Shown here: one piece after another, positions 1-12,600 of the stretch
Layout of the letters: each line of letters opens with the position of its first letter
Numbering within the stretch: position 1 is the stretch's first letter
Assembly: GCA_016859345.1 (NCBI GenBank)
Contig: CM029111.1
Location: 9,420,714 to 9,484,713 of the forward strand
Direction: 5' to 3'
DNA from: Istiophorus platypterus
Lineage: Eukaryota > Chordata > Actinopteri > Istiophoriformes > Istiophoridae
Length of the DNA stretch: 64,000 nt
Translations under genes and position numbers: made by a program
Notes under the pieces: generated by a model
Seen by the model: the letters and a program-made list of their open reading frames with translations, nothing else
Database searches by the model: none
What the model was told of the DNA's origin: nothing

Positions 1-2230
1 TTTTTCTCTTTTCGACTTTCCACTTTGCATCTTTGTGTTACCTCATCCTATGTTCAGAATGAACTTTCACGGGCCTAATATTTGCAAGTGTTTAATTAAC
101 AACACTGACATTTAGCACACATTCAGGATGTAAGTATGAAAATAATAGAAGTAAACCTTTAATCTAATTCAACTGTTTTTTTGTTTTGTTTAAGTAGAGA
201 GACTAATAGGTTTTCCCTGGGAAGTAATAGCTGTTTTCTATCATACGGTCATGTGCTTGGAGAACAGTGTCTATACTGTCTGGCAGAATATCGTTTTAAT
301 TCCTTTTGTGCATGCTGTAATTATTTCAAGAATTTTCTCACTATATTAGAAAACCAATTCTTTCTCCTTGTACAGTTTAATTTTTCATAGATATTAGCAT
401 ATCATGTCAAAGATTCTCTAAATATCTTTTTCTTGAGGCCAACATTGTTTATTTGAATTTGTTTTGAAAACTTTACATAATACATAATTCATTTTGTGCA
501 GGCCTGCCAACCTGTTTGCCTTTTCCTCAGAAACCGTCTACTATGATATGATGGTGTGCTGGTGCAAGTCACTACCATAAAAAATGTAAAAAGGAACATG
601 TTGCCTTTTTAGCCTAACCGATAAAAAATTGTAGCTGACTTATAAAGCTGGGATTGTTGACAACATAAATGCCAGCTCTTGGCTACTGAATCCCAACTTG
701 ATGTTCCCGCCTGTTTCCTCCATACATTCATTCACTTCTTCAGTCTCTGGCCAGTTTATATCCTCCCTGCTGATTTAAGCTCCAGCACCAAGATAAAAGA
801 AGGGATGTGAAAGGGAGGGAATTCACTACTAATAGAATCCTCTCATGTAGAAAAGACTTGACCCAATCATGTATTGGTACATAAATATCGGTATGTATTG
901 GTAACTGTCAATACAGATGATAAGTCACATTGGTAGCATATTATTACTCTTAAAACTTGTTCAGCTCCACATTAAATTATTTTTGGCCACTTGAGAGCAG
1001 CATAATAGTCTGTAAACACAATATGAAATGAAATCATCATATAAGGTTAATAGGGCAAACAAGTTAGCACACAGTTGTTTATTTACCCAACCAACAGATA
1101 AGGTGCAACATTAGCATTCATTTGGAGTTGTGTAGGTGTCTGGCAGCCCATAAATATCTGATTCTTTTGCTGTTAAATGCTCTGCGATGTTCACTACCAA
1201 CCCCTTGAGAGCAGTGAAAGGGATTCAAAAGAGTAAAGTTACAGGCCATAAAACAAGAATGATGAGCTAAAAAAAATGTGCAGATATGCAAAGCCAGAAA
1301 AGCTTGTGCTATTGATCTTAAATGACCAGCAATGTAAATATGCTTTGGTATTTTTTGCAGCAAGTGTACATTAGCAGAAACAATTTCAGTCTGCAATCTA
1401 AAATAACGGCCATGGGTTTTATTTATTAATTTAATTCATTTTACTACTCGCATGATGGGTTCTGTGAACTCACATCGCTCAGTTTGACATGCTCGTCCAA
1501 CCAAAGTCATTTCATCAAATTGTTACATTTGTTGGGCAGAGGGCCACAATTTGAATGTAGAGTGATTAGCTGAGGGTAGCAATTTTGCAAGCAGCACACT
1601 GGCTACTCAATGGTAATTTGCCCCGACCAACTAGAAAACCCTCAATTCAAAATAAGTGCATGCAACTGCTTGGATGGTATTAACATGCACATGAAGGAAC
1701 CTGTAGCCAGTTAAACCTTATATGTGAAAGAATATTAATGAGGAGTGCGTCAACAGACTTGTTCTAGCAAAGAGAAGGCGTGCTCAAGGTTAGCGTCGCA
1801 TACTAAAATATGTTGTGAAATCATGTATTGTCTCCCTGTGTGAAGATGTTTCAGATGTCGTAACATCTTCAACCTCAGCATGAGGCCCCTGTGAACGCCG
1901 TCTCTGTTAAGCCCCATACAAACACGGCCCTGCTCTGCCTTTGATCCACAAGGACCTTGCGCTCCATCTCCCCTTGGTCCTGTGCGGTCAAGGAGGCAGA
2001 GAAGTGGCTCGGAGGGACAGGCTGCATTAAGAGAAACACAAGAAGGAGGAAGCCCCATTCTCTCACTCCATCACATGTCTCATCTCTTTAGTCTTCTGGC
2101 TGGGGCCTAAAGTGACTTTGCTGTGATGTGACCAGGACAAACTGGGTGTGATGCCATGACGGCTCTGCTAAGTGTGTGAACTTGTGTGTTTTAAGTTCGT
2201 GCATGTGTTTGTGTATTTAGGGGCAGGGAC

Positions 2231-2245
2231 TGTGTGTGTGTGTTT

Positions 2246-2284
<39 letters not shown>
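2231..2284. repeat. (TG)n microsatellite
   Basis: Interrupted TG dinucleotides, pure in the right half. Confidence 0.95.
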
Positions 2285-2286
<2 letters not shown>

Positions 2287-3595
2287 TCTTTCAAGGGGAA
2301 CAGGGCTCTTGACTGTGTGTGCGTCTGTGTGCAAGTGAAGGGGGGGGGGGGGGGGGTTAAGGAGGACAGTCACTTTTGATTTGGCCTTGGAAGGGTGACA
2401 GGGACTCGGAATTTTAGTGGCATGCTTTACTGAAACAATTGTCTCTGACCACAAATAAGCGCTCGCAGACTGTCAGCCTGCCTCCTGATGACTTTTTCCT
2501 TGCTTTTTTTTCTTTCTTATTCTGCGGTGAAATTTCATAGAGGGATGAAAAGCTTTTTTTCTGCTCTGTGACATCCTGAGAGCAGGCTTTAGTTTCTGTA
2601 GCCTTGGTAAGACTGCTAATGCTTTGGATGAGGCACAAAAGTCTCTGCCTTTCTCTCTTTAGTTGATTGTCTGACAACTTCATTTTACCTTACTTTCCCA
2701 TCTTGTGTCAAGTGTATATTTGGAAAAAAGTGGGCTACAAATCAGGGCTGTACTCACATGGTGGGGGGGGGGGGTGTCCTGCCCACGGTCCAGGCTCATG
2801 GAATGAGAGGGTGTAGCTCTTTAAGGAAATACAAAGTCAGGATGAAAACCGGAGAGGTTTTTGTGGGTGTTGGCATACTACAGTAGGGGTAGCATTGGGA
2901 TTGGTTCCTCTGGAAAAGGATTCTCCGACTGGAGGGAATTGGACATGCTGAAATTACACAAGCCAATTAGGCAAGCAAAGAGTTTAGAGGTCAAAGCGCT
3001 CTCCATTAAAGTTCCTATTCTCTCTGCCCAACTGCTAACTACTCGTTACGTCTCTAAGTCTGTTGAAGCAATAAATCTGATTAGACCTCTCCCCTCTCTG
3101 TTTCTCTCAGTCCTTTGCTGTTGTTTTACACTCCACTGATCATTGTTTTTGTTAAATTTGTGGCACCATTTAACGTGTCTTTTGGTGCCATCCTAGTCCC
3201 ACGTTCACGCTACATACGCATAAACTCCCACTACACTGGCACACAATAAAAACTTTAATATTTTAGAAACATGGCCTTCACTGTCAAAGTGCAGTACCAC
3301 ACTGACATTGTCATTACCTGAGAAGTTGCTGAGAAGTTGCTCTTGTCTGAGTTACTAGACTTAATTCCCCATTCAGAGGGTTATATGAAATAAATAATTG
3401 TCAAGGATTGTACTAAAACTGCATTAAAGTAAATTAACCCAAATTACAATTAAATTTGTTTTCTCACCTACCTCTTAATAATTTAGTCATGCAGATATTT
3501 TTTTATTATTAATAATATTTGTCAAGTTTTTGAGATATCTTGCATTTCTGTCTCCACACCTTTAAGTAGATGTGAACTGCTTATTATTAGGGCAG

Positions 3596-3790
3596 CAACT
3601 AAAGATTAATAATTTCATTAATGATCAAAGTGATGATTATTTTATCAACATTTTGTCTATAAAACGTCTGGGCAGTGGGCGTTATTCACTATTTTCACAG
3701 TCCAAGGTGAGAAATTGCTGAAAGAAATTTCTGCTCTCTAAAATTTTAGAAACACATTTTTTAATGTTGTGAGGGCCACAGATAAAATTC
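3596..3790 (+). repeat. Dispersed fish repeat (gcagcaactaa...tctataaaac type), forward copy
   Basis: Begins gggcagcaactaaagatta, continues with cattaatgatc and ttttgtctataaaacgtctg, and later cagtccaaggtgag. I recognise it as a diverged member of a repeat very common in percomorph genomes, whose ends carry TCGATTAAT motifs. The right boundary is approximate. Confidence 0.6.
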
Positions 3791-5127
3791 CTCAAGTGAG
3801 TTGGTATGGAAGCAGAAATCTCAAAGATGGATATCTCAAAACCTGAGCAAAACAATTTAGCACGACCTGATAAAACCAGAGGTCACTGTAAAAACTTTTT
3901 TTTTCTTTTTATTTTATAATTCAGGTGAATTGACCTGCTCATATGTTTCTGTTGCTGTCACTAGCGTGTTGCTTGTTTGCTCGAGTGCTCAGAAACAGGG
4001 ACGTTGAAAATGGTAAAAAAGGTGGAAACGGAGAGGACTGGAGGACCCTGAATGCAGCACTTGAGGAATGGCAGCCTCATTCTAGCTGTTGATCTGGTAT
4101 AGCTGGCTTTCTTTCGCTGCGTCCTCTGCCCTACCAGTGGATGCATGTCCCCAGTGTGAGCTACTGATTGGCATGTTCTGTACAGTGACCCTGTATCTCA
4201 CCATTCACACTGGTTAGAAAGAAAATTGAGGAATAGCATGGTATTGAGGTATTTTTCAGTGAATAAATGACTTCTACTGTGTTTTATATGGCTCTGAGAA
4301 AGAGCTATCTTATAGACTGGGCTATACAATTGAATGTGCCAGCGGCCCTGAGAGAAGAAGAGCAGAAAATGGAGGAGGGGAGCTGCTGTGTCTTTAAAGC
4401 TGCTTGTCTCCAAAGGTGAGAGGTGAAGACTCTTAATGCCTCCATCTGGGCATCACAGAAAGAAAAGAATATCTCAAGGTTAGACCGCCAATAGATTTTT
4501 TTTTTTTTTTTTCAGAGAAATGTTTGAGCCAGAGGATAAAAACAGTTGCGTCAAAACTTGGCTTTTGAGACTCTGAGGGACACTGTTACTCTGCATTCAC
4601 TCCTAAGTTTCCTCCTCCTCACAATTCTTTCAATGACTTAAAGAAACGCCGATCAGAGTAAAAGTTTGTGAGCCAGCCGCGCATTGATCGGACTCAGGAC
4701 AGTTTTGTTTAGTTTTTTTGTTGTTTTTTTTGTTGTTTTTTTTTTTTTTCATTTAGAGATGGAGGCTTCAGCAGTTGTCGCCATCACTCCATCCACTCAT
4801 CCACTCATCCACTGTTGTTCATAGGAGGTGTGTTTGTCCGAGTGGACGTGGGAGACACTGTAGATTTATCTGATCTTACAAGCCATCAGGTTGAGCAGAG
4901 CTTTGCTAAACATGACCTGAAGTGTGCCAGCCCCCGAGCAAACGCTGCTGTCACCTTGGCCAACCCGAGCTGTCATGTCTCAGAATGGCCCATGAGAGCT
5001 GACAGCTGTGGCGTTCCCAAAACAAATCACTGCTGCGTTTGGTAACACTCTGCGTCCCCGCGATTTAGCCCTCACTGAGACGAGAGTGGGAGCGGCGGCT
5101 GCTAATGCTCTGGCTAATTCACTGCCT

Positions 5128-5129
<2 letters not shown>

Positions 5130-5168
<39 letters not shown>

Positions 5169-5186
5169 TTCATCTTCTGCTTCTTC

Positions 5187-5242
<56 letters not shown>

Positions 5243-5250
5243 TGTGTGTG
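5130..5250. repeat. (TG)n microsatellite, two blocks
   Basis: Pure TG at 5130-5165 and 5190-5240, separated by 25 bp of unrelated sequence. Confidence 0.95.
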
Positions 5251-6473
5251 TATGTTTGTGTTTTTGAAAGAGCTTAGGTGATTCCTCTTTGTTTCTCTAT
5301 CACCTCATTGAATGGTTCGACATCACAATGTTCACATCTCCCTTTGTCTCCATCTACTCTCGTCTCTCTGTGGCCGTTACCTGCATTACCTCGATTGTTT
5401 GTGAGCTCAAAATGCCCTTCGTATGTCATCTAACCCGTACACATATAGAAAAAAATTTTTTAAATGGGAATTACGTTCTTATCTGCACTCATCTATATCT
5501 TAGCTCAATATCTATGAGCCCAAACCCCAAAAGTAAAGAGGCTTTAGGGGGTATAAATTCAAATCTTCAGCTTTTCTCGTACTTTTATTTGGTATGAGTA
5601 ACAAAAAAATATGCCAGTGTCCCCGTAATATCACCATAAATCCCGTCAATGAATACTGAAAATTGGATCTTCATTCACTGACAGCTGAACGGCTCCAAGA
5701 GTTGTCATTAAAGGTCTTTTCTCTGTAGTTCTCAGAAAAACTATGTTCACAAACTAGACTGTACTGAGCAAGATCAGAAACACCGAGGGGAAGGTTCAAG
5801 AGTAAACTTTATCTTAACTAGACAGCTGATTGAATATTCATGGTTGAAATGAGAGGGAAGAAAAACAAAGAGCTGAGGCTGTGTTTATTGATAAATTTAA
5901 TGGTAAAGTGGTGTGTACTAAATGAGGTGTTTTTCTCCCTCTTTTTAAACACACACACACACACTCGCACAAATGAACCTGTCAGACATGGTTTAAACAC
6001 AGAGATTTTTGACTATTTGTTACTGGGCTGTTTTTAGACATCAAACTACCGGAGTTTAGATGTGGTCTCTATTGATGTCATTGTTTTTATGTCACAGTCA
6101 GTGAGAGATATCTTTACTTTGGGTTCAGCTAAATTTGCTTATTGCCCCCCCCCCCCAACACACACCACATTAGATTAAATCAACGCTTTAAGCAGAGGGT
6201 TTGTATATAGCCACACCATCACCCATAAATATGGAAAGGAGAAATTCCTGAATATGTCGCCAGAAATCATAAATAAAAAAAAAAGGCTAATATTTCATGC
6301 CAATGTGTAAATATTGCCCTGCTGCTATACAGTCAAATTTCCACACTGTACATTTGATGGTACAATATACTATTTAGTTAGATTATATTGATACATCCTA
6401 AGTTGATCTGTTTTTTGTCTTCTTTCATTTCCCAGCAGACGTTTGGAGGAGAGGCTTTTGTTCAGCTACACAG

Positions 6474-6659
6474 ATGAACAACAGGAAGGAGGACATGGAG
6501 ATCTCCTCTCACTACCGTCAGCTCCTCAGAGAGCTCAACGAGCAGAGGCAGCACGGCATCCTCTGCGATGCCTGTGTCATTGTGGACGGAAAGATCTTCA
6601 AGGCCCACAAGAACGTCCTCCTGGGCTCGTCACGCTACTTTAAGACTCTGTACTGCCAG
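6474..6659 (+). CDS. zbtb46: zbtb46 first coding exon (start codon, first part of BTB domain)
   Basis: The exon begins at 6439 (or 6436, because the acceptor reads cagcag, a NAGNAG pair) with a short 5' UTR. Translation starts at ATG 6474. The start is chosen because the following residues MNNRKEDMEI are nearly identical to the mammalian N-terminus; the Kozak context is only moderate (c at -3, a at +4). It encodes 62 residues, including HGILCDACVIVDGKIFKAHK and the GSSRYFKTLYCQ segment of the BTB core. It ends in phase 0 at CAG before the donor gtaagc. The 190-bp intron that follows is short. Confidence 0.95.
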
Positions 6660-9600
6660 GTAAGCAACTGCAACACTGGGGAAGACGGGTCAAGGGATTC
6701 AGCTGAGTGCTTGTTTTATTCCCTCAGATCATAATATTTCTGTTCAGTGTGTTTTTCGGTTGGTAAACCAGTGTCGGGAGGTGTATTTCAAAAAGGGTTA
6801 CCTCTATCGTCTAATCACAAGAAAACACTCCTTCTTCTCACCCTTTTAGGTTAAAAAAGGGGCAGAGCCTCACCACCAGACTACTGTCACTCATCTGGAC
6901 ATCGTCACGGCGACAGGCTTCAAAGCCATCCTGGACTTCATGTACTCGGCGCACCTCGCTCTCACCAGTAAGAACGTGATCGAGGTCATGTCGGCCGCCA
7001 GCTACCTGCAGATGACAGACATTGTCCAGGCCTGCCACAGCTTCATCAAGGCAGCGCTGGACATCAGTATCCGCTCTGAGATGGCCGACGAACTGGCCGA
7101 CTTTGAAATGGGACCTGTCGCTGCCGCCAGCATAGGTGGAGGAGGTGGTGGAGGAGGAGGAGGAGTGAGTATAGCAGGAGCAGGGGGTGTTGCGGGAGCA
7201 GGTTTAGGAGGAGGAGGAGGGGGGATTGTAGGAATGGCTTCTGAAGCCCTCGCCTCCATCATGTCTGGTCGCAGCACCTCCCCTTGGCTGGCACGGCGCA
7301 CCAGCCCGGCCAACTCTTCTGGGGACTCGGCCATCGCCAGCTGCCACGAGGGAGGCAGCACGTATGGCAAGGAGGACCAAGAACCCCCCAAGAGCCATGA
7401 GAGCCAGGAGGAAGCCTGCCACGACTCCCAGCCCGCCTGGCCGCATGACTACAGGCCTGTCACCGTCAAAGAGGAACAGGTGTCCCCCGCCTCCTCCTCT
7501 CATCCCCGGGACACCCCCAGGGGGGCAGCCCAGAGCCAGGGGGAGCAAGGGACTGGCGGGGCTGCCGGAGGAGAGGGGCCCTGGCAACCTCTGTCAGGGT
7601 CAGGGCGGAGGAAGAACAGGAAGAACAAGGACACGGTCAGACATATTACCCAGCAGGCTGAGAGGAACTGGGACAGAGAGCGGGATAGGGAGAGAGACAG
7701 GGACAGTAGGCCTGGATCTCCTCTGCCCTCCATGCTGGCCGTGGCTGGATGGAACTACAACGGACAGGATATCCCAGGTAAAGGCTGACACACCTGCTTC
7801 TTCCATTGTTTTGTGTTTTAAGTGCTGCTGCATAATTTTATTCAATATAAACAAAACTGTCAGAGCAGTAGCTTTGGGTCATCAGCAGCAATGATGAAAG
7901 CATAACGTGTGCTTTCAGGTTAAAATAATCATAATCGTTCCATAGTATATTTTTTGTCAGATAATTAATTTTGTGTCAAAAGGGCAGGTGGAATGACTTT
8001 AACCATCCCTCAAAATATGTAGGATGGACACAGGCCCGATGAAAACAGGCCTGCACTTCCATCATGGAAAGGACTTTGTTGGGCTTATGCGATGACTTAA
8101 AGGCCCTTATAGTTTCCTACAGTTGATGCAGTAATATTGGCCCCCACGTAATTAGTTATCCAGTCATGTTATTGGTAAATTACTGGTGAGATAATAAGAT
8201 TAGGTTAGATAATTGGGTGAGAGTGTCATCGCAACACCTAAACTACAGCAGAATATAATTTATCTGTGCTTCTCTCTTAAAACACACCTTCTAACCAATA
8301 GGGCGGCATTTCTGTACGAGCAATCAAACTGCTTTGTTGACTTTTGTTGAACTCAAGTTCAGCAGATTTTGCACAAAGCTTTACAGTGCATGTGTGCTTA
8401 ATACTCTGAATCATGAGTGGATAATGCATGTCAGCTATCCACATAGTTTACTACTATAAAATGACTTTTTTTTTTTCTGGGTTTGAGATTAGTGAGCTTT
8501 TACGCTAACGTGTTAGGCCCAAGGTGATTACATCAAATCTTGGCAGTGTGAGGTGAAGCCTGGGTAAATGCAGATGGATAATACAATACCATTCTTACCT
8601 CGCTTCCTGTGGACACTACCATATAAACAAGTAAATGCATACACAAACAAACCTGAGAAAATGTATTTATTTTGAGAAAGCCTCTCTTGATCCTCAGCCT
8701 TGCAGAATTTTTTTAGTGAGTTCTTTTACACTAAAACTAATACACAAAAAACACTTACCTGTGTGTGTTTGTAGGTGTGTGTTTGTGCGCCCGTGTTTCT
8801 GTGTGTGCGCCGTGGGGCCCAAGGCGTCGATAGGTAGATCATTAAAAGTAAGAGAAGCTAATCCTGGGCGCATTAAGGGAGTTGGCTGTGAAATGGGCAC
8901 ACGCGTCGCGCAGCGAAAGAAAACAGGATAATTGAATTGACCTGGGTCACTGCACGGATTACCAGCGCGTCCTCACCATCCCTGGCTCCTCCCCCTCTCT
9001 CTGGGGTTTAGGGAAGGTCCTTCTGGAAAGGGCGAGAGGAGGGAAAAGCAAGAGTGAGTTGCGGATGAGAGGGGTAATGAGAGAGAAAAGAAAAAGAGAG
9101 AGACAAAAAGAAGAAAGGCAGAGAGGACAGTGCACCTATACAGGCTTTTGAGGGTTTGTCTATTTAGCTTTAAGGGTCCCAATTCCCACATTATGTGACC
9201 TGCAGTCAGGCCTTATTAAGGTGCCCAAGTACATCTTGTCTTGAGCTTCAGAGTCACATACACATGCATAACCACGAACACCCACAGAATAAATGGCTCT
9301 ATTAAGTCTGTTGGCCAGTTGCATTCTTCTGTTCTGCGGCAGAAGGTAGAGTTTTCGTCCGGCTGTGGTGAAGCGCCCATTACCGAGAGGGGAGTTCTCT
9401 CCCCTAAAGGTCCGAGGAAGTCTAGCGTTGCCGCCGGTGTTCGCTCACCAGGTGCTGGGTTTCGGGACAGGGTTCACAGCAGAGAGGAGTGGGGGAAGGA
9501 GGGAATGAGTGTCTTTGTATCATGAGATTACCAACTAACTGGGTCTCCTTTAGAGGGCTGACCTGGGAATCTGGCAGTAAAAGATCAAGTTACCAGTGGG

Positions 9601-12600
9601 CAGACATGATGTTTAAGGGTGACAGAGTACGACAGCCAGGAAACGTTTCATTATTGTGTGTTGAGTCAGTTTGCAGGAGTTGGTTTTCTGTGTGTTTAGC
9701 GAAGGTCTGGTGGATTTTTGAACAGGTTTAGTGAGGTTATTAATGGTCTGGAAGCGGGATGGTGTGATATTATGATTCCTGGAGTGCTCCTTTTTTTTCT
9801 GCCTCGTGATGCCCAGAAGTCCTTACACAGGTGATTTTTTTAAATTTTTTTTTTTTTTTTTTTTAACATTGACCAAGTCAGGGTCAAAAATAAACTGGAT
9901 CTCAATGGGCTTACGAGAGTTTGTCTACTTAAGTCTTAAATCTCCTTAAGTCCAGGATTTTGTCACCTGCAGAAGAAGATCCGAATCAGATGTACAGGCA
10001 TATGGGAGAGCCAAGGAATTAGAAAGGGATGTACAATTCTATTTAAAGTTTCTAATTGCCTACATTGCAATGCTATGAAATGGTGTAAAGTAGCCAGCAA
10101 AGAGGTATTAACTATGACACAGTTAGGATTTTTGGTTCCTGCTTGATGCATATTAGAAGACTCCTTTTGAATGAGAACACTAGCTAAAATAAGAAAATAA
10201 CATTAACTTCAAAATGAAATAAAAAATATTAAAATCAGAGGGGTATTAACAAAATACCACGTTAAGTCTTTAGGAATTGGAACCATTTGGATAAACTTAT
10301 ACATTCATTTTCAGCAGTGGATTAACTAGACAATTGACTGTTGACTATTTCATGGCCTGATGTGGACTCTTCCCTCATTATTCATGACAGATTAAGCAGA
10401 TAAAAGGTCTAGAGTCGATTCCAAGTGATGCATTTGCATTTGGTAGCTATTTGGCTCATCATCCAAAGCCACCACATCATCTCTTAAACATGATGGAGTT
10501 AGTGTTATAGCATGGGAATATATGGCTTTCAATGGAACTGGATCACTGGTGTTTCTTGATCACGTGACTGCTGATAGAAGTAGAAGGATGGTGGATGATA
10601 GGATGGTGCTTCAAAGTACCAGTGGATAATGGCCCAAAACATACTACAGAAGTAACCCAAGAGGTTCTCAATGCAAAGAAATGGAATATTCTTCAATGAC
10701 CAGGTTACCTGACCTCAACCCAATGAGAACTTGCTGAAGACAAAACTGAAGGCAGAAAGGCCCATAAACACAAAGCAACTGCAGGTGGCTACAGTAAAGG
10801 CCCGAAAAAGGATTTCCATCCAAGTAATAAAATAATGCCTATATTTATAATTATGCTAGATTGTCCAATTACTTTTGAGCTTCTGAAAACGAGGGACTAT
10901 GTATAAAATGGCTGTAATTCCTAACAGTTAACATGATGTTTTTGTTAAACTCCTTGAATAAAAGCTGAAAGTCTACACTTCAGTCACATTTTGAATACAT
11001 TGTGGTACGGTACAGAGGCAAAACTAAGAAAATTGTGTCACTGTCCGAATACTTGTACCTGACTGCATGAAGGAGAGGGGGCACCTTCAGTCTGAGATTA
11101 GCTTAATTGCTTCATTCCTTATTGATGAGAATTGCCTAGACACACTCTCCCTCCTTCTATCTCTCATTCATTTCTCATCCGTGCTTTACTATTAGAAATG
11201 CTCATATTACATATGACAGAGAGGATGGCTGACTGAGGATTTTGCTGGATTATATAGTGATATAAGGATAATATATGGCTGTGTAGAGGCTCAGTGTATT
11301 GGGGCTGCGCCGTTTCAAAGTGTTTGTATGGAAAAATGCCTTGTGCTGCTGTTTACATAAACAGCTGTAGGAATTGGGATTTGTTTTCTTTTAGATCCTC
11401 TTCCCTTGCAAACATCTGCCGTGTTGACTGGATGTCATTATGGAGGCCACTAAGCACTCAACTTACTTTCCGCTCTCTCACTAATGCTTGATCTCACTCT
11501 GTTATACGCTCACCTTGTCTGCTGACACGAATATTAGATATCTTACAGATGAATAATGAAAATGTTATCAGCACTGTTTGCATCCAAGTGATCTCATCAT
11601 GTGTGTATATTTTTCTGTATGAAACTATATTAGAGGAGGGGGGTTTTAAATAGTCTCCTCTTTTCCATCCTGCTTATGTCGTAAGCCTTCTAATAATTAC
11701 CTAAAATTATTTTTAGTTTGGCCCCCCGCTGCTTCTTTAAGACCTGGATTAAAAAGCACCAGAAAATCAAAGACAGAGCGCTAAGAAAATTGCAGTCAAG
11801 CTTTAAAAAAATAAATAAATAAATAAAAATTCAGTATATTCACATCATGTATATTGATACATCTCGTCAGATTCTCTTCTTGTAATCTATGTAGTGCTGA
11901 AACGGTGAGTCAATTAATCAATTAGTCAACTGACAGAAAATCAATTGTCAACCATTTTTATAACTGTGATTTTCCTTTATCAGACACATCAAGAAAAACT
12001 ATCAAACATTTTTAACATTGGTTCTATAGTGTGAGCAGGGGCTACTTTAGTCTGTTTTGCTGGAATTTAAATTGAATATTTTTTTTGGGGGGGGGGGCTC
12101 TTGATAGAGCAAAACATGCCAAAGAAACATCAGATGAGAATTTTTCACTAATTTCTGACATTTTATAGACTAAACAATAAATCAATTGACTAATAATAAT
12201 AATCTTGAATTACAGCCCTAATCCTGTGATAATTTCATTATATTTTAATTGAATGTTTTAAACTACACTTTTGCCAGACTTCAGACTGGACTTAATTTCC
12301 ATTTGTTACTGACTTATGCTATGTATTGTTGCATCCTTGATACTATCTTTGAGTATTTACTGTTAATCGCAATATATAAGAAAGTATTGAAGTGTTTTCT
12401 AAAACACAGATTTTTCCATCTATAAATGTGTCGATGTATCCACTAAGTTTTTTTTTTTTTTGTTTCTTTGTTTTTTTCACATTCAAAAGTTTTATCTATA
12501 GTATTAAAGTAGGTGTCACCTTAAAAAAAAAAAACCAAAAAACCCCCCAAAAAACAGATCTGTCATTTTGGAGGCAGAATTCATCCATTCTTTGGCACAT

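Larger units (their letters stand above)
1..6438. other. 5' flank or first intron of zbtb46
   Basis: No supported coding exon. Holds (TG)n tracts at 2231-2284, 5130-5165 and 5190-5250, G-runs at 2340-2356 and 2762-2774, a fish repeat copy at 3596-3790, and a C-run at 6144-6155. A non-coding first exon of zbtb46 should lie here or further left, but no promoter could be picked out. Confidence 0.6.

Noticed and set aside
4815..5045. 76-codon frame in a GC-richer patch upstream of zbtb46
   Set aside because: No homology and no supported splice sites; could be part of a non-coding first exon but nothing shows it.
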